Assembly (NCBI GenBank): GCA_028673005.1
Contig: CM054118.1
Span: 57,543,338-57,607,337 of the forward strand
Length of the DNA: 64,000 nucleotides
Reading direction: 5' to 3'
Source: Tanypteryx hageni
Taxonomy: Eukaryota; Arthropoda; Insecta; Odonata; Petaluridae
The notes beneath the pieces were generated by a model. The model did no database searches. It had not been told where the DNA came from and was given only the letters and a program-made list of their open reading frames with translations. The stretch's first letter is position 1. Each line of letters begins with the position of its first letter. The translations under genes were made by a program, and so were the position numbers. Shown piece by piece: positions 1-10,476 of this stretch.

Positions 1-720
1 TTCCTCCTTCGCTTCCCATGCATCTCTTCCACTTTCTTTCCCTTCACGCAAAAAACACCTCTTTTCCTCACTTTTTTATTCTCATTCTGGCCCATATTAC
101 TCACTTTCTCTCTTTAAATCCTGACTCACATTCTCTCTCGCTTTTATTTTCCCTCTTCATCTCTGGCTCCCTTTACATACCTTCCTCTAATCCTCTATTT
201 TGTTTTCTCCCTCCATAATTCTCCAACATCCTCCCTTCTCCCTATCTCCCTAACAATTTTCACCCCCTCTCTCGCTCTCTCTCTCCATTTAACCCCCTAT
301 ACGCCTTCTTCCATATCGTCTGTTTCCCTAAATGCCACCATATCTCCCTCCACAAACTTCATTATCTCCTTCCATACCTTCCTACCTTTCCCTTTCCTTC
401 AATATTGATTTCTCTCTTTATTCGTACCTTCCTATCGCTCTCTATCTTCCCCTTTTCTTCGTCCTTTCTCCTCCCTTCTCGAACATTTCTCCTTTCCAAC
501 CGCTCTTTGGCTTCCGCTTCGCCGTTTTCCCGGGCATAATTTCCCTTCCATCTCCCCCTTACCTCTCCATCCTCCACTCTCTCTCCCTTTCCCCGCCCTC
601 TCCCAATTACTACCAATACTCCTCCTTCTGTTCCTACCCCACCCATCCACTCCTCTCGACACCCACACTTGCCGCTCCCTATAGATTACGATTAGACACG
701 TTTCTTCATCGAATTGGGTT
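1..720. repeat. Pyrimidine-rich low-complexity tract
   Basis: The + strand is almost entirely C and T, with short CTCTC, CCTTC and TCCC runs. The open frames here (Ser/Pro/Leu/Phe-rich on +, Arg/Glu/Gly-rich on -) are what such skewed composition produces by chance. No domain, splice signal or promoter is visible. Confidence 0.8.
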
Positions 721-1657
721 AGAGCTTACGGTGGCATAGTTATGGCGAGGGGGAATTTTTAGCAAATGGGGTGAGAAATTGGGATGGAATCTTTTCGTTG
801 CCCTCTCTCTCTCTCTCTCTCTCTCTATTTCTATCGTTAATTTTTCGACACACGTACGGGGATTACGACGGCGCAGCTATTTCGCCAGCGATTCTCTTAA
901 TCCGTTCTCCGATCAGATGAGGGCACATGGATCGACCTCCTACCTGCGGGCGATTAAATTCCAATTAACCTGGAGGTTTTGTTTGGGTGATGGAAAGTAA
1001 ATCACCGGATGCCAGCTCTCGAATAAAACATACCTGGGGCGAAACAGCACGTGAGGGTTTGACCTCTTGCTAGGCTTTGTATCAAACGATTAAACTATGT
1101 TTTGACTCCCCGTGGAGTGTTTCCTCGTGTTTTTTTAGGTAATCGACCCAGCCAAGTTTGGGCTACTTTGATGCCGGTTGTTAAAGGTTGTGAAAGCAAT
1201 TGTTTTTTTTCATCTCTTTCCTCAATTAATTCAGTTCAAGGCCACAAATCATTTATTGGCAAGCGCAAACATTCACGACATCAAACATAGTTGTTTAAAA
1301 GATAAAATTATCTATTTATCTTGTTACAAATTCCTCAGGCAAAACTTGTATTCGATGCTCATGTTGACTTAACTTATGAAATCTTTGGTATCGACGACAG
1401 TTGGAGACTTCTGAAGATAAACTGGTTTTATATCTAAAACTCTGCGATCTCAACTTTGGCTACACGCTTCCCATCGCTAATTCACAAAGTTACAACTAAA
1501 GACGATTTCGACAATGGTTATGAGAGAGAATCAGCGTAAAATTGCGCTTTTTTTAACTTGAAGATAAAATATATTTTTTAAATTACTGGCGTTCATTTTA
1601 TTTTGCCAAAAAAATTAAATATAATTCGTATATACCGACTACTTTATTGTCTTAATG
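721..1657. other. Intergenic, no gene seen
   Basis: It holds a (CT)n microsatellite at about 803-826 and otherwise mixed AT-rich sequence. No coding signal could be supported. Confidence 0.6.
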
Positions 1658-1976
1658 CAGGGAAGGGCAAATCTTTTACACGGCGGTCCGCATTAACAGC
1701 TGCATGTTCTTAGTCATTAACAGATTAAAATGCTTCGGCGGGCCACATTTGGGTTCACATAGAGATTTACTTGAGATAATTCAAAGGTTCATATTAATGA
1801 AAATATATTAGCCTCATAACATCACTATAAAAGGTTTTCCGGCCATAATTTTAGCCAAAAAATATGAAATGATCTGAATTGCATGTCACGGTTTGCTTTC
1901 ATAATGGAATCGCGAGCCGCATAAAATGTTCTCGCGGGCCTGATGTGGCCCGCGATCCGAAGTTCTCCCACCCCTG
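1658..1976. mobile_element. hAT-like non-autonomous element (relic)
   Basis: It begins CAGGGAAGGGCAAA and ends TTCTCCCACCCCTG, so the reverse complement of the right end (CAGGGGTGGGAGAA) resembles the left end. Subterminal GGTCCGC and GGCCCGCGATCC blocks are typical of degraded hAT elements. No convincing 8 bp TSD survives. There is no coding capacity. Confidence 0.5.
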
Positions 1977-2067
1977 TGGTTTTACTGTCTCAATGTGACA
2001 TTCGATGAAAGATGACTCTTTCTTAATGTGAGACGAGGTGCAAATGCTGTAGTGACAGATTTCTTAT

Positions 2068-3368
2068 AGGGTGGTGTGGGGCTATTTGGAACATGGGGCT
2101 ATTTGGATCAAAATAAGCATTTGATCTATTGCGCACAATGTCTTGCGCAGTTCGGTAGTCATTTGATAGTGAACGATTGTAGAATACGGTTGTTTATGCT
2201 CTTCTCTTGAAGTGAATTTATTTAGTTCTACATCTGTACATGCCTTCAAAACACAATTAAAGGGATCGAGTCGAGTGGTTACTAGCTCTGATTTTAACGG
2301 TATGTAACATTGCAGCCTTAGTGTTTAAGGTCTAGTGTAAAAGTTATTCTCGCTTTGTTCTTTATTTCTGTCTCACTAACAGTGTTTCTATCTTCTGCGC
2401 TGTTCTATGCTACAAGAAGCGCATTATGTTTGTAACTATTTGAATCAATTTTAATGTGGCTATTTGGATCGGTCAACCCATTGCACTTGCAGTAGTATCC
2501 AATAAGGTCTGGAGGATTGTAAATTTAAGAATGTTTGCGGGATATTTTTTTAAATATAAATAAAAGGTTAAATATGTTGCAAAAATATAGAAACACTCTA
2601 AAAATTAAATTTTAAGTATTTGCGTTTAAGTAAAGCATTCTGCCTGTCATCTGACATCTCCTGAAAACGTTGAAAGCACAAGAGTAAAGAGAAAGTTGCA
2701 TTTGGAGAAAGGAACAGAGGTTAAAAAACTTAGAAATAAATCAAAAGTTCTAGTGATCGCCAAGAAAATTAAGAAAACATGTGTGCGAAGAAAACTAGTT
2801 TTCTTCACTTGAACTGCTTGAGTCCATTAGCTAATGAACTCAAGCAGTTCAAGTGAAGAATCTTCATAGAAATCATCGGAAGATGAAGATATACCGCGTG
2901 GTTTCTGCGGAATCATTTTGATCTGAAACCTCTTACAAAAGGTGATTGGATAAGCTGAGAAACATGCAAAACTTGGTACCACGATCTGTGTGTAGGGGCT
3001 ACTGAACATAAACGATTTAAGTGAGGAAAATGTGTTTAATCCGTAAATAATACGAATGACTATGGTCAGAAAGTGTAATGCGTTGTAAGACTAATTTTCA
3101 GTGCTTTTTTACAAGAAAATATGCGATCCAAATCGCCCCACCTCAGATCCAAATAGCCCCACAAAATTTGTAAAACTAATGTTTTTCATTATTGTGTATT
3201 TTTTAGTGTATTTTAAAATAAACGTGATGTTTAAAACTTAGCATTATATTTTTTAATTCAAAACACCACAATGCAATGAAAACCAATTACTGAATTCTAA
3301 AAAAAATATTTGGCCGCCTGTAATTCCTGATTAAATTAAAAATGATCCAAATAGCCCCACCCTACCCT
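2068..3368. mobile_element. 1.3 kb DNA transposon with GGGGCTATTTGG termini
   Basis: The left end reads AGGGTGGTGTGGGGCTATTT and the right end is its approximate inverse (AAATAGCCCCACCCTACCCT). The core GGGGCTATTTGGA is repeated just inside both ends: again at about 2094-2108 on the left, and inverted at about 3126-3161 on the right. Between them, 2657-2815 reads as a short basic peptide starting SPENVESTRVKRKL, which recalls the coiled-coil after a transposase THAP domain. That likeness is weak. No clear TSD could be assigned, so the superfamily (P-like or other) is open. Confidence 0.6.
2801..2860. repeat. Near-perfect 60 bp palindrome
   Basis: Arms 2801-2823 and 2838-2860 are perfect 23 bp inverses. 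The centre contains the 12 bp palindrome CATTAGCTAATG, so only the pair 2824/2837 fails to match across the 60 bp. It lies inside the GGGGCTATTTGG element. Confidence 0.95.
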
Positions 3369-4955
3369 GGCTCACTTTTCTATAATTCACTTATTACCCT
3401 CCTTCCATACTTAACCTAACTGTGGCATATGAACGATACCGTACTTATCGGCTGAAAATAAAGTTAAATAAAAATCCAAACTGCTTCTTTTTAACATTTT
3501 ATTTTCAAGGAATGACTGTAATTAAACAGTATTTTCGGGTGAAATAATAATCAGACTCATTGGAATTAATTTCTCTCAAAAATTAAATTAAAATCCCTCA
3601 AAAATAAATTATTTATGCAAAAAGCTTTACCTGCAGTCGACAAAAAATCGAATCAATAAAACCTGAAAATTATAGAATCGTTTATCAAGAATTAACAACA
3701 TTTTCGATAATCTCTCGCATATCATCATGGTGCGGTTACACCCAACCATGGTCAGAACGGGACTGAAAACAAGCGAACGACCTTCGGCAACCCAAAACCC
3801 CATAATAAATCCGTAGCGACAAGATTTACTGCTGATCCGATTTCACGAACGTCAAACTCCATTCAATCGATATATCATTCGATTTCGCTGCCAATTTTCG
3901 ACACTTCCCTTGCTCCACGCGATTCCGGAATCATAGGTTCCATCTTCACGGTGCAATGGGATAAATCAAAGTGACTCTCCATGCAAATGTTCTCACCCCG
4001 CCATCCAAACGACTTTGGGTCATTGCCCGTTCCCATTCCGGATAAAAGGGATTCGCGTTGGGAAAATATGGCTCCCTTTCCGTCAAAAACGTGTTAACGG
4101 GCCTTTTTTTATTTAATGACTCGCTGGCGTGACGCTTTTTCACACCCATTAGGCGTGGCGAACGTCTTCTATTGTACCGAGAAATCCATTGTACAATAAA
4201 TCGCTAATTTAGCAATAAGTTCACATTTTATTGAAAAACATCCAGTATCGAAGTTTTAAATCCATACGATCAGTTCCTTTCGAGAATCGACCAATACAAA
4301 TGTCACGTAGTTAATATGCATTAATTTGCTGTCATAAAGCGTTTTTTCTCCGAACTCATTCACAGCTTTAGAGTTTAGGGATTGATGGCATAATTATTTG
4401 ATAGAATTATTTGTCTTCCAAATTATTAATAACAGAATGCATTGATGAATGTGAACTTTGAGTAGGATAATTTACATTTTAATATTTTCGCGTTTGTTCT
4501 TTGTCGACAAAGCCAGATATTCTGATTTGTATGCATGTCCTATTGTATATAATTCGTTTTTTAAATCTTGCGCTTGCCGTGTCTTGTTTATGTTTACCCT
4601 TTGTGCAGAAAAGGTAATTTTTATTTTCACAAAATAAGCACGTTCGCGTAATTTGAGCGCTCTCTTCCTTTGTGATAGGTTTAAAATACTACTTAAAACT
4701 TAAGAAAACACTCGCCAAAGAGCGATTAATAGAAGATGTGGGTAGTTTCTATAAATATATAATGGTAAGCTATTCACGCATATAACCTTTTTTCGGTGTT
4801 TACGTTTTTAAGTCGAGTGGAGTGTTTTTACAAGTGGAACATGTGTTTAGTTTCCGTAAATTTGGTAGGAAAATGCAGAACTTGTTGAAGACTTTGATAA
4901 AAACAAGTGAGGTTTTCTTATTTAGACGGAGAAACCGAGAAAATGGGCCCAACCA
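3369..4955. other. Intergenic, no gene seen
   Basis: Mostly AT-rich. The short minus-strand frame at 3946-4149 has no recognisable motif and no splice context. Confidence 0.5.
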
Positions 4956-5068
4956 GACAGAATACTTAATCGTTTGGCAAAAAAACGTAGTCTCTAACTT
5001 CTTTCGTTTACGAGACGGGCGGAAAAATCGAGCGTATAAGCGAATTTTTTTCAAGTCGCTGAAAATAC
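4956..5068 (+). repeat. Interspersed repeat family copy 1
   Basis: The segment starting GACAGAATACTTAATCG and ending in a TATAAGCGAATTTTTTTC-type tail recurs in diverged form at about 62437-62680, and its tail recurs at about 6848-6915. Identity is clear by eye. The parent element is unknown. Confidence 0.6.
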
Positions 5069-5893
5069 CCTACTCTGCTGATCATCCACCGTTAATTTAC
5101 AATGGATGGATTTTTATATGCTCTATAGCTCGTCGAGAGATGACAAGAAAATACCCAAGTGCCCGTTCCCAGGTCTTATCTCTATTCCTCTCGACAAGAT
5201 AGCTTTCATGACGATTGTTTTCGGACTGACGAAACCAGAAGTAATGCTACTGCGAAGTATATTTGCTTAGCGAACAAAGCATAGGCCAGAATAATCGACG
5301 GAAACAAAGAATAAGAATCATAAGTGAGAATTATTGTAACTATGAGATGGTTAATAAAACTTGAATTTGTATACGCGTATATTTTTATCTTCCACGTCGT
5401 GGGGTGGAACAATCCGATCTAAATCTTAGCAAATGAGGGAAGTATTGCGGAGCAATTTATATAAGACGCTTTTTTCCTTGGCGTCATCATAAGATTAGAT
5501 CTTTGGTTGAGATCGACGGCCTCGTAATATAGTCTATAAATTCCCTTTCAAGCATTATATCAATGCTACGTAGAATATGTTTTCCATTCAAAAGCTGTGG
5601 ACTTGTTGCTATGGCAGTTTCATTTCTCATTGTTAAAAATTGGGAATGTTTCCCCTCTTTTTTGGATTAGAAGCAGTTATTCGCTCTCATTCTACACGGT
5701 TTTGAATTTCATTTTCAAAAAATATAATCCTCAGTCTTTTATCTACAAAACCGTTTATATCTGGAGCTCCTATCTTAATTTTAATTAATTTAAAAATGCA
5801 TATTTATAAAGTCCTGCGCCGGTATCATGCTTTTCTTATGGGGGTGGAATTGAAACAAAAAGGTTGGAAAAAGACATTGTATCTTGTGTAGCC
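5069..5893. other. Intergenic, no gene seen
   Basis: No domain-like reading frame or structured repeat was recognised here. Confidence 0.5.
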
Positions 5894-5899
5894 CTAAAG

Positions 5900-6392
5900 C
5901 AGGGGTGCACAACATACGGCTCGCGTGTCAAATTTGGCCCGCCGACATATTTTGTGTGGCCCGGCAGGACTAAACTCACCTGGTGCTTTCCTTTTCCGTA
6001 AAAAAAATACAAGTAAAATTTGTCATGGATGTTTATCGCATGTGTGAACAAACGTTCTCTCTTATGAAATTAAGCAAAGCTCCATTACGTTCAGCACTGA
6101 CAGATCTGAATTTAAGAGCCATTCTAAGAACAGCGACTACCAGCATTACGCCGAATATAAGTGGAATGGCGAGAGAAAAACGGTGCAACATTTTCCATTT
6201 AGTAAGTAAATTATATTTGTTTGCCACCTCATTTCTGTCGCATAAAATAATTACATGTAAAATTTATTACGGTAATTACTGAATCTACAGTAGTGTACTT
6301 AAATTTTTCATGCAGAAAACTTTCATAGCGTGGCCCGCCTAGTTCCAATCAAGGTCGATTTTGGCGCGAGTCAACTTTGTTGTGCACCTCTG
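5900..6392 (+). mobile_element. hAT transposon, internally deleted, with 8 bp TSD
   Basis: Termini are CAGGGGTGCACAACA and its near-perfect inverse TGTTGTGCACCTCTG. The element is flanked on both sides by CCCTAAAG (5892-5899 and 6393-6400), the 8 bp duplication expected for hAT. The 493 bp copy keeps only the C-terminal end of a transposase gene. Confidence 0.93.
6025..6198 (+). pseudogene. hAT transposase C-terminal fragment
   Basis: The frame contains CEQTFSLMKLSKAPLRSALT followed by DLNLRAILRTATTSITPNIS. This matches the conserved C-terminal dimerisation block of hAT transposases of the GTF2IRD2/ZBED5 type (CEQTFS.MK..KS..RS.LTD..L...LR.A...). It starts in frame from codons at 5983 and loses similarity after about 6198. 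The BED finger, the catalytic DDE residues and the rest of the dimerisation domain are all missing, so it cannot encode an active enzyme. It sits wholly inside the TSD-flanked element at 5900-6392 and reads in the same direction. Confidence 0.85.
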
Positions 6393-6847
6393 CCCTAAAG
6401 ACTTGTTCGCACTTGACCATTCTGCCCTAGCATAACAGTGTAATGTAACATGTTACGTGTTACGTCTTACATTACATGCTACATTACGAAACTCAGGATT
6501 CACGTATATCAACACCGCGAGCATTCGAAGGAGCGGGGTGCGCGCTTGTGATCCATCAGTTGTTCGTAACTCGTGGATCCACTGAAAACTGGAAAGCCTT
6601 CCACGCTAACGCACGTGGTGTAAAGGTAACATCCTTTAATGTTTCGTTGTGAAACCGACAATAGTACGGATAGACCGCGCCGCAAACCGGGCAGGGCAAA
6701 TGAGGCAGTAACACCGTCCACACTTGAGCATTCGCGTTACATTACACTGTTACGTTACGGCAGAATGCTCAAGTGTGGACAAGGCTTTAGATCACCCTAT
6801 CCTAAAAATAATGGATCTCCAAGTTGCAGAATGCAAGAGTTATTGTC

Positions 6848-6915
6848 CGAACAGAGAACGAACGGACAGACAAACCGAATATATAAGCGATTTTTTTCAA
6901 AAAAATTACTAAAAA
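6848..6915 (+). repeat. Interspersed repeat family, tail fragment
   Basis: A GGACAGACAAACCGAATATA block followed by AAGCGATTTTTTTC and an AC-poor A tail. The same tail is found at about 5030-5060 and 62600-62680. Confidence 0.5.
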
Positions 6916-7057
6916 TGATAATCCACTAAAACGTTAAGTACCTACCCGGTTCATCTTAATTTTAACAAATAGTTACTAATATTCATTACTACCAGGAATA
7001 TGGCTCCAACTGCCATATAATCGTTCAAATCGAAACCGATGCGGAACAAGTTGCATT

Positions 7058-7124
7058 TCTACATCTACATCTACAGTTTACCCTGCAAGCCACCGCAAGG
7101 GTGTGTGGCAGGGGGTGCTAGTTT
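7058..7124 (+). repeat. CATCTACATCTACA...GCAAGCCACC repeat
   Basis: ACATCTACATCTACA is followed by CTGCAAGCCACCGCAAGG and GTGTGTGGCAGGGGGTGCT. From memory this layout is a very widespread arthropod interspersed repeat, but the element class is not recalled with certainty. Only this one copy was noticed. Confidence 0.5.
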
Positions 7125-8261
7125 ATGCTCATAAAAATTTCAAGTATTATTATGTTACCATACGGGTCTTTTGGATGGTATTAATTTCATTAACACTCAT
7201 TTTCAATCAAATAATATGCGTTTTTAAAATAGACGAAAAATTAAGAAAAAATAATCTCTTTTAAATCGCAGCTATTTAAGAATTTCTTTGATTTCATGAA
7301 TTTTGAGAATTGCTCTCTTTTAATAACAGATAGTTTTAAAAGACAAATCCAAAGTTTTAAGACTGAAAAAATTTCTTTGTATTTTCAGGGAGTTCGATTT
7401 TTTAATCACCAATCCCAAATTTTGGCTCACATGACCTTGGAAACTCCTGCAACCCTGAAATGGTTTGCGGTATTACCGATTCATCTATGGATACAGGATC
7501 ACCGTTATGTCACGGAATGTTAAATTTTTCCGATAAAAAAATGGATAACCTCAATGTTTACGTACGCATACAATCCCAACACACGAGGGCACGCCGGCAG
7601 GGGCGCTTATATCGTCGCCAAAAATCGCAATAAACATTCCATACCCCAATCCCTTGCGTGGGAGGCAGGAAAACCAAACAGGTAGGGGAGAGGGCAGTCA
7701 CACACACACACACACCGTATATCGTCGTTTCGTTCCAACAATAACCCTCGTTTCCGCAGACTTTTTCTTCTCTCTCGCTGCGGCTATTTGGATTCTCTCC
7801 GACCTGAACGCTCTCGTGTACCTAGATGGCCGTAATAAGGCTTCGTCGTTCCACTTCGCCGCCCCCGAGACCTCCACCTCCCCCTTTTCTCCCTTTCTCC
7901 ACCCTCTTCCCTTCCTTCAACCTCCCCCTTTCTCCACCCTACTCCTTTTCTCCACCCTCCCCCCCTTTCTCCACCCCCCTTCTTCGCCCTCCCCCTCCTT
8001 TCTCCACCCTCCCCCTCTTCCTACACCCTCTCAAGTAGAATACCCCACCCCACTGCGCAAGACACCATCAACGCCTTCTCTCTCCTCTCAGCACATTCTC
8101 ACCTACCACGCACACACAAACCCTTACCTCTCAAGCCCTCGACACAGCGTATATATCCGACCATAATCCGACAGAAAATCCCGTACCGCGTGGCTTTCCC
8201 TCCTTCCGACCATGTTTTTCGACTCGATACTGTTTTAAATCGCGCGGCGCCCTCATCCGAA
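7125..8261. other. Intergenic; CA microsatellite and CT-rich tract
   Basis: A short (CA)n run lies at about 7699-7716. From about 7860 to 8040 the + strand is an imperfect CTCCACCCTCC-type minisatellite, which explains the Pro/Ser-rich open frames. No gene is supported. Confidence 0.6.
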
Positions 8262-8306
8262 GCTTTTGAATAAAGGGCGTAAATAAAAGGCGTAAATAAA
8301 AGGCGC
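8262..8306 (+). repeat. 13 bp tandem repeat, about three units
   Basis: The unit AAAAGGCGTAAAT is repeated with one variant (AAAGGGCGTAAAT) before ending AAAAGGCGCTC. Confidence 0.8.
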
Positions 8307-9637
8307 TCGAGTCAAGATTGCATCGTGAGGGAGTTGCTCTTTCGTTTCGCGACGTGATTTCGAACGCTGCATTTCTAGAAAAACTTTTTTTTATGGAGAA
8401 TCCTTTTTGTGCTCTTTTGTTTTCGCCGAACGGGTTTCCTCTATACTGTGCTAAGGAACAAACCTCTATATTTTTTCTTACGTTTACAGAAACAAGCTCT
8501 TATCTGATAAAATTGATTGAAAAGGAAAGTAATACGAAAATGTTATTTAATCGAATGCTAATGTTCATTTTAAAGATGGGTGGGTAAAAATTATTTCATA
8601 CGACTTCTTTATTCATAAATGACTAAATTATGCGTCCATAAATTTTATTTTTAAAGTATTGATTATCCTATAGTTAAATACTGCAATAAAATATTTGAAA
8701 GGGATTTTCTACAATGATTCGGCTTTTTTTATTGCTGCATGCCACGCCACACCGTTGATAAATCGAACTATATGTTATAGCCACCGTACAACTTTGAATT
8801 TGTTTATTTTTGGGCCGTAATCGCTTTTTCATAAAAACCTAACAGTATTCGTAGATCAAATTATCCTTGTTGCAGATAATAGATTAAATAATAAAATCCG
8901 TTAAAACTATAGTATAAACTCCCATGGTAAGTTATTCACTAAGAGATTCCCTCATTTTCCTTAGCTGAAGTAATTTTATAAGTGCTCACAGGTTAAAGGA
9001 CGGACAGAATAATTTGCATTTATGGACTTACAACGTGTCCTTAAAATCGAATAGAAGCTTATTCCTCTCACGTCAACATTTTTTTTTTTACTTGTAAATG
9101 TTAGGTCAGCGTTTGAGTTCTTTCGACTGTGGTCGATTCTGGGTAATCCAATCAGTCAAACGATGTGGACATCTTCGAGTGTATCGAACTCTTTCCATAC
9201 GTTCGTGGTAATTCCTCTTGATGATGGGATCTTTTCCGACTTTCTAATCTTGTATGACTAGGAATCACAATTATCTCTCTGGTTACCGGTCTTTCAGCTT
9301 GTCGATTCGTTAGCGAAACGCGGCTTTAACTTGAAAAATTAATCGAATCAATCGATTAAATTGAACAATTCAGTTGAGTGTCATCACGTAGCATTCGTTT
9401 GACGCACGTACATATCAGGAATGAAATTCTAAGAAGCTGTCTTTTTTTCCTGGTTTCGAAATAAAACGGTGTTTCCATCCCATTTAAGTTATCGTTCTTG
9501 AACATATCCGTCTGAAATTTAAATTGAAACAATAATTGTATGAAATTTATTATATATTAAATATTATATTAATGCTTAATAAATATACTGGGTGTCCATA
9601 AAGTAACGCAACAGCTTCGATTTTTAAACCTCTTTTT
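8307..9637. other. Intergenic, no gene seen
   Basis: AT-rich. No reading frame with recognisable content. Confidence 0.5.
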
Positions 9638-9805
9638 TAACTCCAGAATAAGCCCTTAAATATCAAAAACTTAGAAATTAAGTACTTGCCTTAGATACCT
9701 CCAATAGCGACAGAAAGTAGTTTTTCATATCGTTGTTGGAGATACGATCTAAGTCAAGTATATAATTTGTCAATTTTTGATACCTGAGTGCTTATTCTGG
9801 AATTA
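9638..9805. repeat. Long imperfect foldback hairpin
   Basis: The outer arms AACTCCAGAATAAGCCC (from about 9639) and GTGCTTATTCTGGAATT (about 9788-9804) are inverses. Inner blocks TACTTGCCTTAGAT and GATCTAAGTCAAGTA are also inverses, as are CCTCCAATAGCGAC and GTTGTTGGAGATACG. The whole 168 bp can fold on itself with a short loop near 9715-9728. It may be a foldback MITE or a stem-loop RNA source. Confidence 0.75.
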
Positions 9806-10435
9806 GTTTTCAGCCATAATACTAGCTCAATAGCTCTTTAGCGATATCATTTTTAACGTAAATTATTGATGATTATTTGAATTCAGGTTTTTGTTCCACC
9901 ATTGATTTTTTTAATACATAGAACTTAAGGCACCAAATTAAGTGTTTGTAAATGCGCTTTCACTGAATCTCAAAAGCAAACTCCCGCGGCCTCTATAATT
10001 AAAAGATTAACACAAATGTTTTTTTAATAGGACCCATTAATGATGCGCACGATCAGAGCGGACTTGATTCGTTAAACGTACTAGGAGTTCTAAGATATCG
10101 TGGTTGATTAACTTGACCAACAAGGACTCGCAGGATTTCAAATCAATTCAGTGATGGTGATCAAACTGAATATAAAGTTAGCGACCAAACTCCTTTTATA
10201 AATTGAAATGAAAACTCCCGCGTTACTTTTGGAACACGCTGGAAATGTATATAATATTTATTATGTTCTACCCTTGAGATGAATACCCAGCATGTATTAA
10301 GTCCACTTATTTGCTCTTGAAGAGAACGAGTAAGGAAATTAACATAATAAGCCATCTCAAAATAGAATATCGAGCTCGTCTTACAGCTGAAATCAAATTG
10401 ACTCCCTCCAATAGCCTTAAAAAGTTGGACAAAAC
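9806..10435. other. Intergenic, no gene seen
   Basis: No coding or repeat structure was recognised. Confidence 0.5.
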
Positions 10436-10476
10436 TAGACGCGCATTTCGGCTACATATAAGCCCCCATCAGTGGT
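10436..10476 (-). repeat. Hammerhead-like hairpin repeat, copy 1
   Basis: On the minus strand the order is ACCA, CTGATGG, a GGGCT/AGCC hairpin, then GAAATGCGCGTC. This is the arrangement of a hammerhead ribozyme core (CUGANGA, stem II, GAAA, very short stem III, UH cleavage site). However, one extra base separates the first box from stem II, and the last A of the box is G. Similar hairpins occur at 12443, 19667 and 38622. Confidence 0.55.

Larger units (their letters stand above)
5894..6790. mobile_element. Inverted-repeat element interrupted by a hAT copy
   Basis: The left arm CTAAAGACTTGTTCGCACTT (6395 on; its first bases also precede the hAT insertion) is the inverse of the right arm ending AAGTGTGGACAAGGCTTTAG at 6790. 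The arms run about 50 bp through a GTAATGTAAC block. A second internal perfect 18 bp inverse pair lies at 6717-6734 and 6763-6780. No coding capacity. The superfamily is unknown. Confidence 0.6.

Noticed and set aside
332..739. Open frame of 135 codons in the pyrimidine-rich tract
   Set aside because: Composition alone explains it; there are no domains, and opposing frames are equally open.
7654..8166. Pro/Ser-rich 170-codon frame
   Set aside because: It spans a CA microsatellite and a CT-rich minisatellite; no conserved features.
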